Below are positions 1-7,410 of a DNA stretch of 43,826 nucleotides, piece after piece; position 1 is the first letter of the stretch, and each line of letters opens with the position of its first letter. Made by a program: the position numbers and the translations under genes. The stretch comes from Azovibrio restrictus DSM 23866. Lineage in GTDB: Bacteria > Pseudomonadota > Gammaproteobacteria > Burkholderiales > Rhodocyclaceae. Below the pieces are notes generated by a model, which saw only the letters and a list, made by a program, of their open reading frames with translations, was not told where the DNA came from and made no database searches. Where the stretch lies: positions 1-43,826 of the forward strand of contig NZ_AUCH01000026.1 in NCBI RefSeq assembly GCF_000429665.1, read 5' to 3'.

Positions 1-92
1 GCCCGATCGCCATGGAAGAAGGTCTGCGTTTCGCCATCCGTGAAGGCGGTCGTACCGTCGGCGCCGGCGTCGTCGCCAAGATCATCGAGTAA
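1..92 (+). CDS. tuf: Elongation factor Tu, C-terminal end (partial)
   Basis: Only the last 29 codons are present; the reading frame starts at base 3 and ends with TAA at 90-92. The visible tail (AMEEGLRFAIREGGRTVGAG, then VVAKIIE) is the strongly conserved end of domain 3 of EF-Tu, the GTPase that brings aminoacyl-tRNA to the ribosome. It lies 66 bp upstream of rpsJ, the usual str/S10 junction in betaproteobacteria. The rest of the gene is outside the window, so whether this is one of two tuf copies cannot be seen. Confidence 0.96.
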   Translation, partial: PIAMEEGLRFAIREGGRTVGAGVVAKIIE

Positions 93-117
93 TTCGAGTT
101 CGCTCTTTTTTGAAACC

Positions 118-139
118 GGGGCGGGATTCCTCCCGCCCC
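118..139 (+). promoter_or_regulatory. GC-rich hairpin between tuf and rpsJ
   Basis: A perfect 9-bp stem, GGGGCGGGA (118-126) with TCCCGCCCC (131-139), closes a TTCC loop. It fills the short gap between the tuf stop codon and the rpsJ start. The downstream sequence (ACGCTCTTT) has only a weak T-run, so it may be a leaky terminator, an attenuator or an RNA-processing site that sets tuf and r-protein output separately. Function is inferred; the stem is seen directly. Confidence 0.6.
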
Positions 140-158
140 ACGCTCTTTAGGAACAGTC

Positions 159-470
159 ATGCAAAGCCAGAAAATCCGTATCCGCCTGAAGGCCTTCGAT
201 TACAAGCTGATCGACCAGTCCGCCCAGGAAATCGTTGAAACCGCGAAGCGCACCGGCGCCGTGGTGCGTGGCCCCGTGCCCCTGCCCACCCGCAAGCAGC
301 GTTTCGACATTCTGCGTTCTCCCCACGTGAACAAGGCTTCCCGTGACCAGTTCGAGATCCGTACCCATCTGCGCCTGATGGACATTGTCGATCCTACCGA
401 CAAGACCGTTGACGCCCTGATGAAGCTGGATCTTCCCGCCGGCGTGGATGTAGAAATCAAGTTGCAGTAA
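159..470 (+). CDS. rpsJ: 30S ribosomal protein S10 (NusE)
   Basis: 103 residues, the standard S10 length. It carries the long-loop motif GPVPLPT (residues 38-44) typical of the family. S10 sits in the 30S head and also acts as NusE in antitermination complexes with NusB. It is the first gene of the S10 cluster, with ATG at 159 preceded by an AGGA-type ribosome site. A promoter-like element overlaps its last codons and points at rplC, so rpsJ may be partly uncoupled from the genes behind it. Confidence 0.98.
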   Translation: MQSQKIRIRLKAFDYKLIDQSAQEIVETAKRTGAVVRGPVPLPTRKQRFDILRSPHVNKASRDQFEIRTHLRLMDIVDPTDKTVDALMKLDLPAGVDVEIKLQ

Positions 471-498
471 ATAAAGTGTTGCGGTTATAATCCGCAGC
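462..498 (+). promoter_or_regulatory. Candidate promoter upstream of rplC
   Basis: A perfect -10 hexamer TATAAT lies at 486-491 with a TTGCAG -35-like hexamer at 462-467 (spacer 18). The -35 falls inside the last codons of rpsJ. Transcription would start near 498 and give an rplC leader of about 84 nt that contains two hairpins. The hexamers are seen directly; promoter activity is inferred. Confidence 0.55.
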
Positions 499-505
499 TT
501 TTCGG

Positions 506-565
506 GGGTGGCGCGTTTGCGTCACCCAATTTTGCTTGTCCATCCGTCAGCCAACCGTAGCTGAC
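506..565 (+). promoter_or_regulatory. Two-hairpin leader of rplC, candidate r-protein autoregulation site
   Basis: Hairpin 1 pairs GGGTGGCGC (506-514) with GCGTCACCC (519-527) over a 4-base loop (9 bp, one G-U). Hairpin 2 pairs GTCAGC (546-551) with GCTGAC (560-565) over 8 bases and ends just before the GAGGAG ribosome site of rplC. In E. coli the S10 leader, bound by L4, precedes rpsJ; here the structured leader lies between rpsJ and rplC. A role as an L3 or L4 target is inference. Confidence 0.5.
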
Positions 566-581
566 GATGAGGAGAATAACC

Positions 582-1220
582 ATGAGTCTAGGCCTTGTTG
601 GTCGCAAGGTGGGCATGACTCGCATCTTTGCCGAGGATGGTGCTTCCATTCCCGTCACGGTGCTCGACGTGTCCAACAATCGCGTGACCCAAGTCAAAAC
701 GCCGGAAACCGACGGCTATGCAGCCGTTCAGGTGGCCTTCGGCAAGCGCCGCGCCTCCCGCGTGATCAAGCCCCTGGCTGGTCATGTGGCCAAGGCAGGT
801 GTCGAAGCCGGGCATGTCCTGAAGGAATTCCGGGTTGAGCCCGATCAACTCGCCGGTCTGAAGGCGGGTGATCAAGTGGCTGTCACCATTTTTGCTGAAG
901 GTCAGAAGGTTGACGTTACCGGTACTTCCATCGGTAAGGGCTTCCAGGGCGGCATCAAGCGCCACAACTTCAGTTCCAACCGTGCATCCCACGGTAACTC
1001 CATCTCCCACAATGCCCCGGGTTCCATCGGTATGGCTCAGGATCCCGGTCGGGTCTTTCCTGGTAAGCGCATGGCCGGCCACCTGGGTGATGTCGCCTGT
1101 ACCCAGCAAGGTCTGACCATCGTTCGCGTTGATGCCGATCGTCAGCTGCTGCTGGTGAAAGGTGCTGTGCCGGGTGCCAAGGGTAGCGACGTCGTCGTGC
1201 GTCCCTCGGTCAAGGCTTAA
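582..1220 (+). CDS. rplC: 50S ribosomal protein L3
   Basis: 212 residues starting MSLGLVGRKVGMTRIF, the usual L3 N-terminus. The ATG at 582 follows a GAGGAG site at 569-574; an upstream in-frame start at 567 is less good. The conserved extension near GNSISHNAPGSIG and RVFPGKRMAGHLG is the loop that reaches toward the peptidyl-transferase centre. L3 is an early-binding assembly protein of 23S rRNA. It lies 9 bp before rplD, so the two are translated from one message. Confidence 0.98.
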   Translation: MSLGLVGRKVGMTRIFAEDGASIPVTVLDVSNNRVTQVKTPETDGYAAVQVAFGKRRASRVIKPLAGHVAKAGVEAGHVLKEFRVEPDQLAGLKAGDQVAVTIFAEGQKVDVTGTSIGKGFQGGIKRHNFSSNRASHGNSISHNAPGSIGMAQDPGRVFPGKRMAGHLGDVACTQQGLTIVRVDADRQLLLVKGAVPGAKGSDVVVRPSVKA

Positions 1221-1229
1221 GGAGTCAGC

Positions 1230-1853
1230 ATGGAACTGAAGGTAATTAACGAACAAGGTCAGGCGGCTGCTCCCCTGCAAGCCTCCGACGTGCTCTTCGG
1301 TCGCGATTACAACGAAGCGCTGATTCACCAGGTGGTGGTGGCCTATCAGGCCAACGCCCGTGCTGGTGACCGCAAGCAGAAGAATCGCTCCGAAGTGGCG
1401 CATACCACTCACAAACCCTGGAAGCAGAAGGGTACGGGTCGCGCTCGTGCCGGTATGTCCTCTTCCACCATCTGGCGTGGGGGCGGTCGTGCCTTCCCCA
1501 ATACTCCCGAAGAAAACTTCGGCCAGAAGGTCAACAAGAAGATGTTCCGCGCCGGTGTGGCTTCCATCCTCTCCGAGCTGGTCCGTCAGGATCGCCTGGT
1601 GGTGGTGGATTCCCTGTCCATCGACGCGCCCAAGACCAAGCTCTTCGCCCAGAAGCTGAAGGGTATGGGTCTGGATGATCGCTTGCTGGTGATCACCGAT
1701 CAACTGGATGAGAATCTGTATCTCTCCTCCCGCAACCTGCCCAACGTGCTGGTCCTGGAAGCCCAGGAAGCCGACCCGGTCTCCCTGGTCCGTTTCCCCC
1801 GCGTCCTGGTGACCAAGAACGCGGTGGCCAAATTTGAGGAGATGTGGGCATGA
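1230..1853 (+). CDS. rplD: 50S ribosomal protein L4
   Basis: 207 residues, usual for L4. The exit-tunnel loop with the KQKGTGRARAG motif (around residues 65-75) is present. In E. coli L4 also represses its own operon by binding the S10 leader; whether it does so here is not shown, but a structured leader precedes rplC. The stop codon overlaps the rplW start as ATGA, which suggests coupled translation. Confidence 0.98.
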   Translation: MELKVINEQGQAAAPLQASDVLFGRDYNEALIHQVVVAYQANARAGDRKQKNRSEVAHTTHKPWKQKGTGRARAGMSSSTIWRGGGRAFPNTPEENFGQKVNKKMFRAGVASILSELVRQDRLVVVDSLSIDAPKTKLFAQKLKGMGLDDRLLVITDQLDENLYLSSRNLPNVLVLEAQEADPVSLVRFPRVLVTKNAVAKFEEMWA

Positions 1854-2152
1854 ACCAGGAACGTCTGCTGCAGGTGCTGCTGGCACCGCAAATCTCCGAA
1901 AAGGCTACCTACGTTGCTGACAAGCACGAGCAGGTCGTCTTCCGTGTCGCCTCCGATGCCACCAAGCCCGAAATCAAGGCTGCCGTTGAGCTGCTGTTCA
2001 AGGTTCAGGTGGAGTCCGTGCAGGTGCTGAATGTCAAGGGCAAGGTCAAGCGTTTCCGCCAGACCACGGGTCGTCGCAAGGGCTGGAAGAAAGCCTTCGT
2101 GTGCCTGAAGCCCGGTCAGGAAATCAACTTTGTGGAAGGGGGGAACGCGTAA
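1850..2152 (+). CDS. rplW: 50S ribosomal protein L23
   Basis: 100 residues starting MNQERLLQVLLAPQISEKAT. L23 lies at the tunnel exit, where trigger factor, SRP and SecYEG dock. The ATG at 1850 overlaps the rplD stop (ATGA) and is preferred over the in-frame GTG at 1844. Its TAA overlaps the rplB ATG as TAATG, so three genes in a row are coupled. Confidence 0.97.
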   Translation: MNQERLLQVLLAPQISEKATYVADKHEQVVFRVASDATKPEIKAAVELLFKVQVESVQVLNVKGKVKRFRQTTGRRKGWKKAFVCLKPGQEINFVEGGNA

Positions 2153-2979
2153 TGGCCCTCGTCAAAGTCAAGCCTACCTCTCCCGGCCGCCGTGCCGTGG
2201 TCAAGGTGGTTGCCGAGAACCTGCATAAGGGCAAGCCCTTTGCCGGTCTGCTCGAAAAGCAAACCATCAAGGCAGGTCGTAACAACAATGGTCGCGTGAC
2301 TGTCCGCCATCAGGGTGGTGGTCACAAGCAGCACTACCGTGTGATCGACTTCAAGCGCAACAAGGATGGCGTGCCGGCTAAGGTTGAGCGTATCGAATAC
2401 GATCCCAACCGTTCTGCCCACATTGCCCTGCTGTGCTACGCCGATGGCGAGCGCCGTTACATCATCGCCACCAAGGGCATGGTTGTCGGTCAGCAGATCA
2501 TGAGCGGCTCCGAAGCGCCGATCAAGCCGGGTAATGCCCTGCCGATCCGCAACATCCCCGTGGGTACCACCATCCACTGCGTCGAAATGCTGCCTGGCAA
2601 GGGTGCCCAGATGGCCCGTGCGGCCGGTACCTCCGTGCAGCTGCTGGCCCGCGAAGGCACCTACGCCCAGCTGCGCCTGCGTTCCGGTGAAATCCGCCGG
2701 GTGCACGTGGAATGCCGTGCCACCGTGGGTGAAGTCGGTAACGAGGAAAACAGCCTGCGCAAGATCGGTAAGGCCGGTGCCAATCGTTGGCGCGGCATCC
2801 GTCCCACCGTTCGCGGTGTGGCCATGAACCCTGTCGATCACCCCCACGGCGGTGGCGAAGGGCGTACTGGCGAAGGTCGTGTGCCTGTCAATCCTTGGGG
2901 TCAGCCTGCCAAGGGTTACCGTACCCGCAACAACAAGCGCACGAACAGCATGATCGTGCAGCGTCGTCATAAGCGTTAA
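2152..2979 (+). CDS. rplB: 50S ribosomal protein L2
   Basis: 275 residues starting MALVKVKPTSPGRRAVVKV. The C-terminal NPVDHPHGGGEGR motif holds the conserved histidine near the peptidyl-transferase centre. L2 is a primary 23S-binding protein needed for subunit joining. The start is fixed by the TAATG overlap with rplW; a longer reading frame from 2101 lies inside rplW and is not used. Confidence 0.98.
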   Translation: MALVKVKPTSPGRRAVVKVVAENLHKGKPFAGLLEKQTIKAGRNNNGRVTVRHQGGGHKQHYRVIDFKRNKDGVPAKVERIEYDPNRSAHIALLCYADGERRYIIATKGMVVGQQIMSGSEAPIKPGNALPIRNIPVGTTIHCVEMLPGKGAQMARAAGTSVQLLAREGTYAQLRLRSGEIRRVHVECRATVGEVGNEENSLRKIGKAGANRWRGIRPTVRGVAMNPVDHPHGGGEGRTGEGRVPVNPWGQPAKGYRTRNNKRTNSMIVQRRHKR

Positions 2980-2990
2980 GGGGTAAGAGT

Positions 2991-3266
2991 ATGGGACGTT
3001 CTGTAAAAAAGGGCCCGTTCATCGATGCCCACCTGCTTAAGAAAGTTGATGCTGCCCGTGCTGGCAACGACAAGCGCCCGATCAAGACCTGGTCGCGTCG
3101 TTCCACCGTGCTGCCCGATTTCGTTGGCCTGACCATCGCCGTGCATAACGGCAAGCAGCACATTCCGGTCTACGTCACCGAAAACATGGTTGGCCACAAG
3201 CTGGGCGAGTTCTCCCTGACCCGTACCTTCAAGGGTCATACCGCCGGCAAGAAGGCGAAGAAATAA
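2991..3266 (+). CDS. rpsS: 30S ribosomal protein S19
   Basis: 91 residues starting MGRSVKKGPFIDAHLLKKV, a standard S19. It binds the head of the 30S subunit with S13 and touches the A-site finger region. It is 11 bp after rplB with an AAGGGG-type ribosome site and 9 bp before rplV, in the normal order. Confidence 0.98.
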   Translation: MGRSVKKGPFIDAHLLKKVDAARAGNDKRPIKTWSRRSTVLPDFVGLTIAVHNGKQHIPVYVTENMVGHKLGEFSLTRTFKGHTAGKKAKK

Positions 3267-3275
3267 GGAGGCCAC

Positions 3276-3605
3276 ATGGAAACTACTGCAACTCTGCGTG
3301 GCGTTCGCCTCTCTGCCCAAAAGGGCCGCCTGGTCGCCGATATGGTTCGGGGCAAGTCGATTGGCAACGCACTGAACATTCTGGCCTTCTGCCCCAAGAA
3401 GGGCGCTGGCATCATCAAGAAGGTGCTGCTGTCTGCTGTCGCCAACGCCGAGCATAACGACGGCGCCGACATCGACGAGCTGAAGGTCAAGACCATCTAT
3501 GTCGAAAAAGGCATGATGCTGAAGCGCTTCACTGCTCGCGCCAAAGGCCGTGGCAACCGGATCGTCAAGCCGACCTGCCACATCTATGTGACTGTCGGGA
3601 ACTGA
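3276..3605 (+). CDS. rplV: 50S ribosomal protein L22
   Basis: 109 residues. L22 is a globular protein with a long beta hairpin lining the exit tunnel; the tip region reads around YVEKGMMLKRFTARAKGRGN. Changes in this loop give macrolide resistance in other bacteria; nothing unusual is seen here. An AAGGAGG site precedes ATG 3276. Confidence 0.98.
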   Translation: METTATLRGVRLSAQKGRLVADMVRGKSIGNALNILAFCPKKGAGIIKKVLLSAVANAEHNDGADIDELKVKTIYVEKGMMLKRFTARAKGRGNRIVKPTCHIYVTVGN

Positions 3606-3614
3606 GGATAAGCC

Positions 3615-4403
3615 ATGGGACAAAAAATTCATCCGACAGGCTTCCGCCTTTGCGTCACCCGTGACTGGGATTCCCGTTGGTTCGCCAACAGCAAGGATTT
3701 CCCGGGCATGCTGGCCCAGGACGTGATGGTTCGTGAATACCTGAGCAAGAAACTGAAGCACGCTTCCGTGGGTCGTGTGCTGATCGAGCGTCCTGCCAAG
3801 AACGCCCGTATCACCGTGTTTTCCGCCCGTCCGGGCGTGGTGATCGGCAAGAAGGGTGAGGATATCGAGGTGCTGCGTACCGATCTTCAGCGCATCATGG
3901 GCGTGCCCGTGCATGTGTCCATCGAAGAAATCCGCAAGCCCGAAACCAACGCGCAACTGATCGCCGACTCCATCGCTCAACAGCTGGAAAAGCGGATCAT
4001 GTTCCGTCGTGCCATGAAGCGCGCCATGCAGAACGCCATGCGTCTGGGCGCTCAGGGCATCAAGATCATGAGCTCCGGCCGTCTGAATGGTGCTGAAATC
4101 GCCCGTACCGAATGGTACCGGGAAGGTCGTGTGCCTCTGCACACCCTGCGTGCCGACATCGACTACGCTACCTCCACCGCCGAGACCACCTATGGTGCCA
4201 TCGGTATCAAGGTGTGGGTGTACAAGGGCGACATGCTTGCCCGGGGCGAACAGCCCGAAGCCGAAGTGGCCGCCGATGATGCCCGTCGGGCCCGTCGTCC
4301 CCGTCCCGAAGGTGACAAGCCTCGCGCTCCCCGCGCGGACAAGAAGCCCGGTGACGCGGATGGCAAGGCTCCCGCCAAGCGTGTAAGAAAGGCAGGTGCT
4401 TAA
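3615..4403 (+). CDS. rpsC: 30S ribosomal protein S3
   Basis: 262 residues. The N-terminal KH domain carries the GxxG loop in RPGVVIGKKGEDIE; the C-terminal S3 domain follows (SGRLNGAEIARTEW). S3 forms part of the mRNA entry channel. After residue 210 comes a basic, Ala/Pro/Lys-rich tail that makes it longer than the 233-residue E. coli protein, a common betaproteobacterial feature. Its TAA is directly followed by the rplP ATG. Confidence 0.98.
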   Translation: MGQKIHPTGFRLCVTRDWDSRWFANSKDFPGMLAQDVMVREYLSKKLKHASVGRVLIERPAKNARITVFSARPGVVIGKKGEDIEVLRTDLQRIMGVPVHVSIEEIRKPETNAQLIADSIAQQLEKRIMFRRAMKRAMQNAMRLGAQGIKIMSSGRLNGAEIARTEWYREGRVPLHTLRADIDYATSTAETTYGAIGIKVWVYKGDMLARGEQPEAEVAADDARRARRPRPEGDKPRAPRADKKPGDADGKAPAKRVRKAGA

Positions 4404-4817
4404 ATGCTGCAACCTAATCGTCGCAAGTATCGCAAGGAGCACAAGGGCCGCAACGAGGGTCTCGCGACCCGCGGCGCCAAGGTCTCCTTCGGTGAGTGGG
4501 GCCTGAAGGCCATCGGTCGCGGTCGGCTGACTGCCCGCCAGATCGAAGCTGCCCGTCGTGCCATGACCCGGCACATCAAGCGGGGCGGTCGTATCTGGAT
4601 CCGCGTTTTCCCGGACAAGCCCATTTCCAAGAAGCCCGCCGAAGTCCGGATGGGTAACGGTAAGGGTAATCCCGAGTACTGGGTCGCCGAGATCCAGCCG
4701 GGCAAGGTCCTTTATGAAATGGATGGTGTGAGTGAAGAGCTGGCTCGCGAGGCGTTCCGCCTGGCTGCTGCCAAGATCCCCTTCGCGACCACTTTCGTTA
4801 CCCGACACGTGGTGTGA
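4404..4817 (+). CDS. rplP: 50S ribosomal protein L16
   Basis: 137 residues starting MLQPNRRKYRKEHKGRN. L16 is a late-assembling protein that helps position A-site tRNA. The start codon abuts the rpsC stop with no gap, and the TGA lies two bases before the rpmC ATG, so translation of these genes is likely coupled. Confidence 0.98.
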   Translation: MLQPNRRKYRKEHKGRNEGLATRGAKVSFGEWGLKAIGRGRLTARQIEAARRAMTRHIKRGGRIWIRVFPDKPISKKPAEVRMGNGKGNPEYWVAEIQPGKVLYEMDGVSEELAREAFRLAAAKIPFATTFVTRHVV

Positions 4818-4819
4818 TC

Positions 4820-5014
4820 ATGAAAGCGATCGAACTGAGAAAGAAGAGCGTGGACGAGCTCAAGACTGAACTCCTGGACCTGTTGAAGGCCCAGTTCAGC
4901 CTGCGTATGCAAGTCGCCACGCAACAGCTGGCCAATACCAGTCAGCTTGGCAAGGTGCGTCGCGACATCGCTCGTGTGCGTACTCTTATTCGTGAAAAGG
5001 CGGTGCAGCAATGA
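4820..5014 (+). CDS. rpmC: 50S ribosomal protein L29
   Basis: 64 residues, starting MKAIELRKKSVDELKTELLDL, the normal L29 helical hairpin. It sits beside L23 at the tunnel exit. ATG 4820 follows the rplP stop by two bases; the in-frame GTG at 4814 would overlap rplP and is less likely. Its TGA overlaps the rpsQ ATG (ATGA). Confidence 0.97.
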   Translation: MKAIELRKKSVDELKTELLDLLKAQFSLRMQVATQQLANTSQLGKVRRDIARVRTLIREKAVQQ

Positions 5015-5277
5015 CTGAGACCACGAGCAACAAGCGTACGCTGATCGGCCGCGTCGTCAGCGACAAGATGGACAAGACCGTGACGGTCCTGGTCGAACGT
5101 CGGGTGAAGCATCCGATCTACGGCAAGATCATCACCAAGTCCAAGAAGTATCACGCCCATGACGAGAACAACGAAATGGGCGAGGGCGATCTGGTCGAGA
5201 TTGAAGAATCCCGTCCGATCTCCCGTTCCAAGACCTGGCGTGTGACCAAGCTGCTCGAAAAGGCAGTCGTGGTTTAA
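5011..5277 (+). CDS. rpsQ: 30S ribosomal protein S17
   Basis: 88 residues with the S17 OB-fold core (TLIGRVVSDKMDKTVTVLVERR). S17 binds 16S rRNA early in assembly. It closes the S10-type block: the next gene, rplN, is 147 bp away behind a promoter/hairpin region, matching the classical S10/spc operon border. Confidence 0.98.
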   Translation: MTETTSNKRTLIGRVVSDKMDKTVTVLVERRVKHPIYGKIITKSKKYHAHDENNEMGEGDLVEIEESRPISRSKTWRVTKLLEKAVVV

Positions 5278-5287
5278 GCTTCAGGGC

Positions 5288-5330
5288 TTGCACAAACACA
5301 AAGAAGCCGGTATTATCCGGCTTCTTTGTT
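5288..5330 (+). promoter_or_regulatory. Terminator-like hairpin overlapping a candidate spc promoter
   Basis: A perfect 10-bp stem AAGAAGCCGG (5301-5310) / CCGGCTTCTT (5317-5326) has a TATTAT loop and a short T-rich tail. The loop TATTAT (5311-5316) is itself 17 bp from TTGCAC (5288-5293), a plausible -10/-35 pair. So the same bases could end transcription from rpsQ and start the spc operon. The stem is certain; the promoter reading is an inference supported by the E. coli spc promoter lying in the same gap. Confidence 0.55.
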
Positions 5331-5424
5331 TCCCGTGGCCCTCCCGGGGTTGCGGATCAAGTTAATTTCTCCCTCACGGGTTCCAAGACTGTCCGCCGCC
5401 TGGCGGGATAAGTTGGAGTTAAAA

Positions 5425-5793
5425 ATGATTCAGATGCAGACGGTTCTGGATGTGGCCGATAACACCGGCGCACGTTCAGTAATGTGTATCAAGGTGCTGG
5501 GTGGCTCCAAGCGTCGCTATGCGGGCATTGGTGATGTCATCAAGGTCAGCATCAAGGATGCGGCTCCTCGCGGCCGTGTCAAGAAGGGTGACGTGTATAA
5601 CGCCGTGGTGGTTCGTACCGCCAAGGGTGTGCGCCGTCCCGACGGTTCTGTGGTGAAGTTCGACAACAACGCCGCAGTGCTGCTCAACAACAAGCTGGAG
5701 CCGATTGGCACCCGTATCTTCGGGCCGGTTACCCGCGAACTGCGGACCGAGCGCTACATGAAGATCGTCTCCCTGGCGCCGGAAGTGCTTTAA
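5425..5793 (+). CDS. rplN: 50S ribosomal protein L14
   Basis: 122 residues starting MIQMQTVLDVADNTGARSV, the invariant L14 start. L14 lies at the subunit interface and is the docking site of silencing factor RsfS. ATG 5425 has a TTGGAG site; the frame is open further upstream but that part is the noncoding leader. First gene of the spc block. Confidence 0.98.
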   Translation: MIQMQTVLDVADNTGARSVMCIKVLGGSKRRYAGIGDVIKVSIKDAAPRGRVKKGDVYNAVVVRTAKGVRRPDGSVVKFDNNAAVLLNNKLEPIGTRIFGPVTRELRTERYMKIVSLAPEVL

Positions 5794-5803
5794 GGAGCCT
5801 GAG

Positions 5804-6121
5804 ATGGATAAGATTCGTAAAGGTGACGAAGTCATCGTCATTACTGGTAAAGACAAGGGCAAGCGTGGCACCGTGAGTCGTCGCGTCGATGCAGATCACC
5901 TGGTGGTCGAGGGCATCAACCGTGCCAAGAAGCACGTGAAGCCCAATCCCATGAAGGGTGTGGCTGGCGGCATCGTCGATAAGGACATGCCCATCCATAT
6001 CTCCAATGTGGCCCTGTTCAATCCCGCTACCTCCAAGGCAGACCGGGTTGGTATCAAGGTGCTGGAAGATGGTCGCAAGGTTCGTGTGTTCAAGTCGAAC
6101 GGCGAACTGGTGAAGGCGTAA
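5804..6121 (+). CDS. rplX: 50S ribosomal protein L24
   Basis: 105 residues. The N-terminal KOW motif is visible (KGDEVIVITGKDKGKRG). L24 is an assembly initiator for 23S rRNA. It is 10 bp after rplN and 9 bp before rplE, in standard order. Confidence 0.98.
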   Translation: MDKIRKGDEVIVITGKDKGKRGTVSRRVDADHLVVEGINRAKKHVKPNPMKGVAGGIVDKDMPIHISNVALFNPATSKADRVGIKVLEDGRKVRVFKSNGELVKA

Positions 6122-6130
6122 GGAAACGAC

Positions 6131-6670
6131 ATGGCTCGCTTGTTTGATATTTACAAGACTGAAGTGGCGCCGGTGCTGACCAAGCAGTTCGGTTACAAGT
6201 CTCCGATGGAAGTGCCCCGCATCACCAAGATCACCCTGAACATGGGTGTGGGTGAGGCTGTGGCCGACAAGAAGGTGCTGGAAAACGCCGTGGGCGACAT
6301 GCAGAAGATTGCTGGTCAGAAGCCCGTCGTGACCAAGGCTCGCAAGTCCATCGCCGGCTTCAAGATTCGTGATGGTTACCCCATCGGCTGCATGGTGACC
6401 CTGCGCGGTCCCCAGATGTATGAGTTCCTGGACCGTCTGGTCACCATCGCCCTGCCTCGCGTGCGCGACTTCCGCGGTATCGCCAGCAAGGGTTTTGATG
6501 GTCAGGGCAACTACAACATGGGTGTGAAAGAGCAGATCATCTTCCCCGAAATCGAGTACGACAAGGTCGACGCGCTGCGCGGGATGAACATCAGCATCAC
6601 CACCACGGCCAAGACCGACGAGGAGTGCAAGGCCCTTCTCGGCGCGTTCAAGTTCCCTTTCAAGAATTGA
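6131..6670 (+). CDS. rplE: 50S ribosomal protein L5
   Basis: 179 residues, a typical L5 (PRITKITLNMGVGEA near the N-terminus, and the conserved GNYNMGVKEQIIFPEI). L5 binds 5S rRNA with L18 and contacts the P-site tRNA. An AAGGAA site precedes the ATG. Confidence 0.98.
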   Translation: MARLFDIYKTEVAPVLTKQFGYKSPMEVPRITKITLNMGVGEAVADKKVLENAVGDMQKIAGQKPVVTKARKSIAGFKIRDGYPIGCMVTLRGPQMYEFLDRLVTIALPRVRDFRGIASKGFDGQGNYNMGVKEQIIFPEIEYDKVDALRGMNISITTTAKTDEECKALLGAFKFPFKN

Positions 6671-6677
6671 GGCAGAC

Positions 6678-6983
6678 ATGGCGAAACTTGCCCTGATTAA
6701 CCGCGAAGAAAAGCGCCGCGCAATGGTCGCTCAATACGCGAAGAAGCGTGAAGCGCTGATGGCTGTCATCAATGATGCCAGTCTGTCCGACGCCGACCGC
6801 TATGAAGCTCGGCTGAAGCTGCAGCAGCTTCCCCGTAATGCCAGCCCTTCCCGGCTGCGCAATCGTTGTCAGCTCACGGGTCGTCCCCGTGGTGTGTTCC
6901 GCAAGTTTGGCATGTGCCGTAACAAGATCCGCGAACTGGCCTTTGACGGTCAGATCCCGGGTGTTGTCAAGGCCAGCTGGTAA
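6678..6983 (+). CDS. rpsN: 30S ribosomal protein S14, zinc-free form
   Basis: 101 residues. This is the long, zinc-independent S14: the paired CxxC motifs of the 61-residue zinc form are absent, while the C-terminal block RNRCQLTGRPRG and RKFGMCRNKIRELA is intact. It helps assemble the 30S head. Located between rplE and rpsH as usual. Confidence 0.97.
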   Translation: MAKLALINREEKRRAMVAQYAKKREALMAVINDASLSDADRYEARLKLQQLPRNASPSRLRNRCQLTGRPRGVFRKFGMCRNKIRELAFDGQIPGVVKASW

Positions 6984-7001
6984 GCTCAGGAGGATAGATA
7001 T

Positions 7002-7400
7002 ATGGCTATGAGCGATCCCATCGCGGACATGCTGACCCGCATTCGCAACGCCCAGATGGCTGAAAAGGCCGCCGTGGCGATGCCCGCTTCCAAACTCAAG
7101 GCAGCCATCGCTGCCGTGCTGAAGGAAGAAGGCTATGTCGAAGATTACGCGGTCAAAGAATCCGCTGGTAACAAGGCTACCCTGGAAATTGCCCTGAAGT
7201 ATTACGCCGGCCGTCCGGTCATCGAGCGCATCGAACGCGTCTCCAAGCCCGGTCTGCGTATCTACAAGGGTTCCGATGATATCCCCCGTGTCATGAACGG
7301 TCTGGGTATCGCCATCGTGTCCACCCCCCGGGGTGTGATGACTGACCGCAAGGCACGTGCTACCAATGTTGGTGGCGAAGTGCTCTGCATCGTGGCGTAA
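7002..7400 (+). CDS. rpsH: 30S ribosomal protein S8
   Basis: 132 residues starting MAMSDPIADMLTRIRNAQ. An AGGAGG site at 6988-6993 is 8 bases before the ATG at 7002, which favours this start over the ATG at 7008. S8 is a central 16S-binding protein; in E. coli it represses spc translation at the rplE start. No clear mimic of that site was recognised here. Confidence 0.97.
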   Translation: MAMSDPIADMLTRIRNAQMAEKAAVAMPASKLKAAIAAVLKEEGYVEDYAVKESAGNKATLEIALKYYAGRPVIERIERVSKPGLRIYKGSDDIPRVMNGLGIAIVSTPRGVMTDRKARATNVGGEVLCIVA

Positions 7401-7410
7401 GGGAGGAAAC

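Noticed and set aside
588..1886. 432-residue minus-strand frame across rplC-rplD
   Set aside because: Shadow of the ribosomal genes: codon positions mirror the plus-strand coding frames and it has no family similarity.
2976..4808. 610-residue minus-strand frame across rpsS-rplP
   Set aside because: Lies antisense over five clear ribosomal genes; no recognisable domain, so a high-GC shadow.
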